Origin: Desulfonatronospira sp.
GTDB lineage: Bacteria > Desulfobacterota > Desulfovibrionia > Desulfovibrionales > Desulfonatronovibrionaceae
Direction: 5' to 3'
Assembly (NCBI GenBank): GCA_003563255.1
Contig: PWSL01000206.1
Span: 1-6,657, forward strand
DNA length: 6,657 nucleotides
Positions 5,272-6,657 of this stretch are shown here, piece by piece. The translations under genes and the position numbers were made by a program. A model generated the notes under the pieces. It worked only from the letters and a program-made list of their open reading frames with translations. It made no database searches and was not told the origin of the DNA. Within the stretch, counting starts at the first letter, position 1. Every line of letters starts with the position of its first letter.

Positions 5272-5291
5272 ACCCGGGGCCGCAAGCCAAC

Positions 5292-5296
5292 AAGGA
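5292..5296 (+). promoter_or_regulatory. Ribosome binding site deciding the metY start
   Basis: AAGGA with an 8-nt spacing before the ATG at 5305. The in-frame ATG at 5236, inside the MITE end, has no such site. Confidence 0.65.
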
Positions 5297-5304
5297 TATA
5301 TTTA

Positions 5305-6651
5305 ATGTCTAAAAAAAACTGGAAAACCGAGACCATTTCTCTGCATGGAGGCCATACCCCGGACGTGGCCACCCGCAGCCGGGCCGTGCCTATATACCAG
5401 AGCACAAGCTTTGTTTTTTCCGACAGCCAGGATGCGGCTTCCCTCTTCAGCCTCAAGCCCGAAGTGTGGGCCCCAAGGCTGAACCTGGACACAGAGGGCC
5501 TGAGGCCGGAGGATTTCGCCCCGGAAGCCACTGGAAACATCTATACCAGGATAATGAACCCCACCACTGACGTTCTGGAGAAGAGAATGGCCCTCTTGGA
5601 AGGCGGGGTGGGGGCGGTGGCTGCCAGTTCAGGATCTTCGGCAATCACTTATGCCGTGATGAACATCTGCGAAAGCGGAGATCATATTGTCTCCTCCTCC
5701 AGTCTTTACGGGGGCACCTACAACCTGTTTCGCCATACCCTGCCCCGCTACGGGATCAAAACCACCTTTGTGGAGACAACCTCCCTGCAGGCCTTTGCAG
5801 AGGCCGTGACCGACAAAACCAGGTGCATGTTTGTGGAGAGCCTGGGCAATCCCGGTCTGGACACCCCGGATCTTTCAATGCTTGCGGCAACAGCGCATCG
5901 GGCCGGGGTGCCCCTGATAGTGGACAATACTGTGCCCACTCCGGCGCTTTGCCGTCCCTTTGAGCATGGAGCGGATATCGTGGTGCACTCCCTGACCAAG
6001 TTTTGCGGGGGGCACGGGAATTCCATAGGCGGGATCATAGTGGACAGCGGCAATTTTGACTGGAAGGCCTCGGGCAGGTTTCCCATGTTTACAGAGCCTG
6101 AGCCGTCATATGGCGGCGTGGTCTGGAGCGATGCAGTGGGCTGGGCCGCATATATCATCCGGGCCAGGACGGTACTGCTTCGCGATACAGGGGCCTGCAT
6201 CTCTCCCTTCAACAGCTTTCTTATCCTGCAGGGCATAGAGACCCTGGGTCTTCGCATGGAACGGCACTGCCAGAATGCCATGGACACTGCACGATATCTA
6301 AAAGATCATCCCGCTGTATCCTGGGTGTTGTACCCGGGGATGCATGACCATCCCACCCATGAGCAGGCAAGCAGGTACCTGCACGGCGGCTTCGGGGCCA
6401 TGGTGGGATTCGGGATCAAGGGCGGCCTGGAGGCCGGCCGCAGGTTCATAGACAGGCTCAAGCTCTTCAGCCACCTGGCCAATATCGGGGACGCCCGCAG
6501 CCTGGCCATTCACCCGGCTTCCACCACTCATGCCCAGCTTACAGAAGAAGAGCAGAAAAGCGCCGGAGTAAGTCCTGATTTTATTCGACTGTCCATAGGC
6601 CTGGAGCATATTGATGATATCCTGGCTGATCTGGGCCAGGCTTTGGGGTAG
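5305..6651 (+). CDS. metY: O-acetylhomoserine sulfhydrylase (aminocarboxypropyltransferase)
   Basis: A PLP enzyme of the Cys/Met metabolism family that joins O-acetylhomoserine and sulfide to make homocysteine, releasing acetate, in the cytoplasm. From the ATG at 5305 it has 448 residues. Motifs: [13 protein letters not shown] at the N terminus, [11 protein letters not shown] (77-87), [14 protein letters not shown] (108-121), [12 protein letters not shown] (131-142), [14 protein letters not shown] (177-190), [34 protein letters not shown], with Lys232 in HSLTK the predicted PLP lysine, and [16 protein letters not shown] at the C terminus. Full family architecture is present and intact. An insert of roughly 20-25 residues (about 50-75, rich in Pro and Glu) precedes GNIYTR, where I expect a shorter link; this accounts for the slightly greater length. 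The frame remains open back to an ATG at 5236 in a mobile element, adding 23 residues that are probably not made. It is divergent from metX, its substrate supplier. Confidence 0.95.
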   Translation: MSKKNWKTETISLHGGHTPDVATRSRAVPIYQSTSFVFSDSQDAASLFSLKPEVWAPRLNLDTEGLRPEDFAPEATGNIYTRIMNPTTDVLEKRMALLEGGVGAVAASSGSSAITYAVMNICESGDHIVSSSSLYGGTYNLFRHTLPRYGIKTTFVETTSLQAFAEAVTDKTRCMFVESLGNPGLDTPDLSMLAATAHRAGVPLIVDNTVPTPALCRPFEHGADIVVHSLTKFCGGHGNSIGGIIVDSGNFDWKASGRFPMFTEPEPSYGGVVWSDAVGWAAYIIRARTVLLRDTGACISPFNSFLILQGIETLGLRMERHCQNAMDTARYLKDHPAVSWVLYPGMHDHPTHEQASRYLHGGFGAMVGFGIKGGLEAGRRFIDRLKLFSHLANIGDARSLAIHPASTTHAQLTEEEQKSAGVSPDFIRLSIGLEHIDDILADLGQALG

Positions 6652-6657
6652 GCATGG

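Larger units (their letters stand above)
4837..5304. other. Divergent metX/metY intergenic region, repeat-filled, no riboswitch recognised
   Basis: This 468-bp gap must hold the promoters of both metX (-) and metY (+). Most of it is repeat structure: a long imperfect palindrome (4923-5079), a perfect 13-bp inverted repeat (5125-5174) and a 58-bp MITE (5186-5243). I looked for SAM-I, SAM-II and SAH riboswitch cores and a MetJ-like AGACGTCT box and found none. The cleanest promoter-like stretch for metX is the AT-rich 4867-4900. Confidence 0.7.

Noticed and set aside
4837..5304. SAM or SAH riboswitch before metX or metY
   Set aside because: None of the conserved cores I know could be found on either strand, although the region contains strong hairpins.
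6654..6657. ATG just after the metY stop as the start of another gene
   Set aside because: Only four bases remain in the window, so nothing can be supported.

Overview
The window most resembles a chromosome segment of a sulfate-reducing deltaproteobacterium, probably Desulfovibrionales. This rests on the protein sequences (a MetX/MetW pair, a MetY-type sulfhydrylase and a BPL_N-domain protein of a kind I associate with that group), on moderate GC content and on the abundance of small palindromic repeats. The assignment is an inference by recognition, not a database result.

Layout. Positions 1-192 are an octamer tandem array rich in evenly spaced GGG tracts. It is followed on + by a secreted thermonuclease-family protein (243-905), whose stop codon lies inside the left end of a 173-bp non-coding element (902-1074). 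Next is a small + strand gene of unknown function (1175-1363). On the - strand lie a BPL_N / glutamine-amidotransferase-like protein (2697-1438) and, upstream of it, metW (3677-3003) and metX (4836-3664), the last two overlapping by 14 bp. A 468-bp divergent intergenic region (4837-5304) separates metX from metY (+, 5305-6651).

Function. MetX activates homoserine to an O-acyl ester, MetY replaces the ester with sulfide to give homocysteine directly, and MetW is the usual partner of MetX. Together they encode the direct-sulfhydrylation route to methionine, fitting an organism with plentiful sulfide. The BPL_N protein and the nuclease have no evident role in this pathway.

The most interesting content is between the genes. 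A family of miniature elements has 16-bp inverted ends of the form GTAACCATTCAGGGGG. Two copies (902-1074 and 5186-5243) are complete and each is flanked by an 8-bp direct repeat (one perfect, one 7/8), which is the signature of transposition. GTAA ends with an 8-bp duplication match the IS66 family, so these look like IS66-type MITEs. One copy has replaced the end of the nuclease gene, and removing it in silico restores a reading frame one residue longer. Another lies in the metY leader. A third, one-ended copy (2755-2816) lies upstream of the BPL_N gene. Two further long imperfect palindromes (2876-2970 and 4923-5079) and a perfect 13-bp inverted repeat (5125-5174) occupy the remaining gaps. 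No RNA genes, CRISPR array or recognisable riboswitch were seen.
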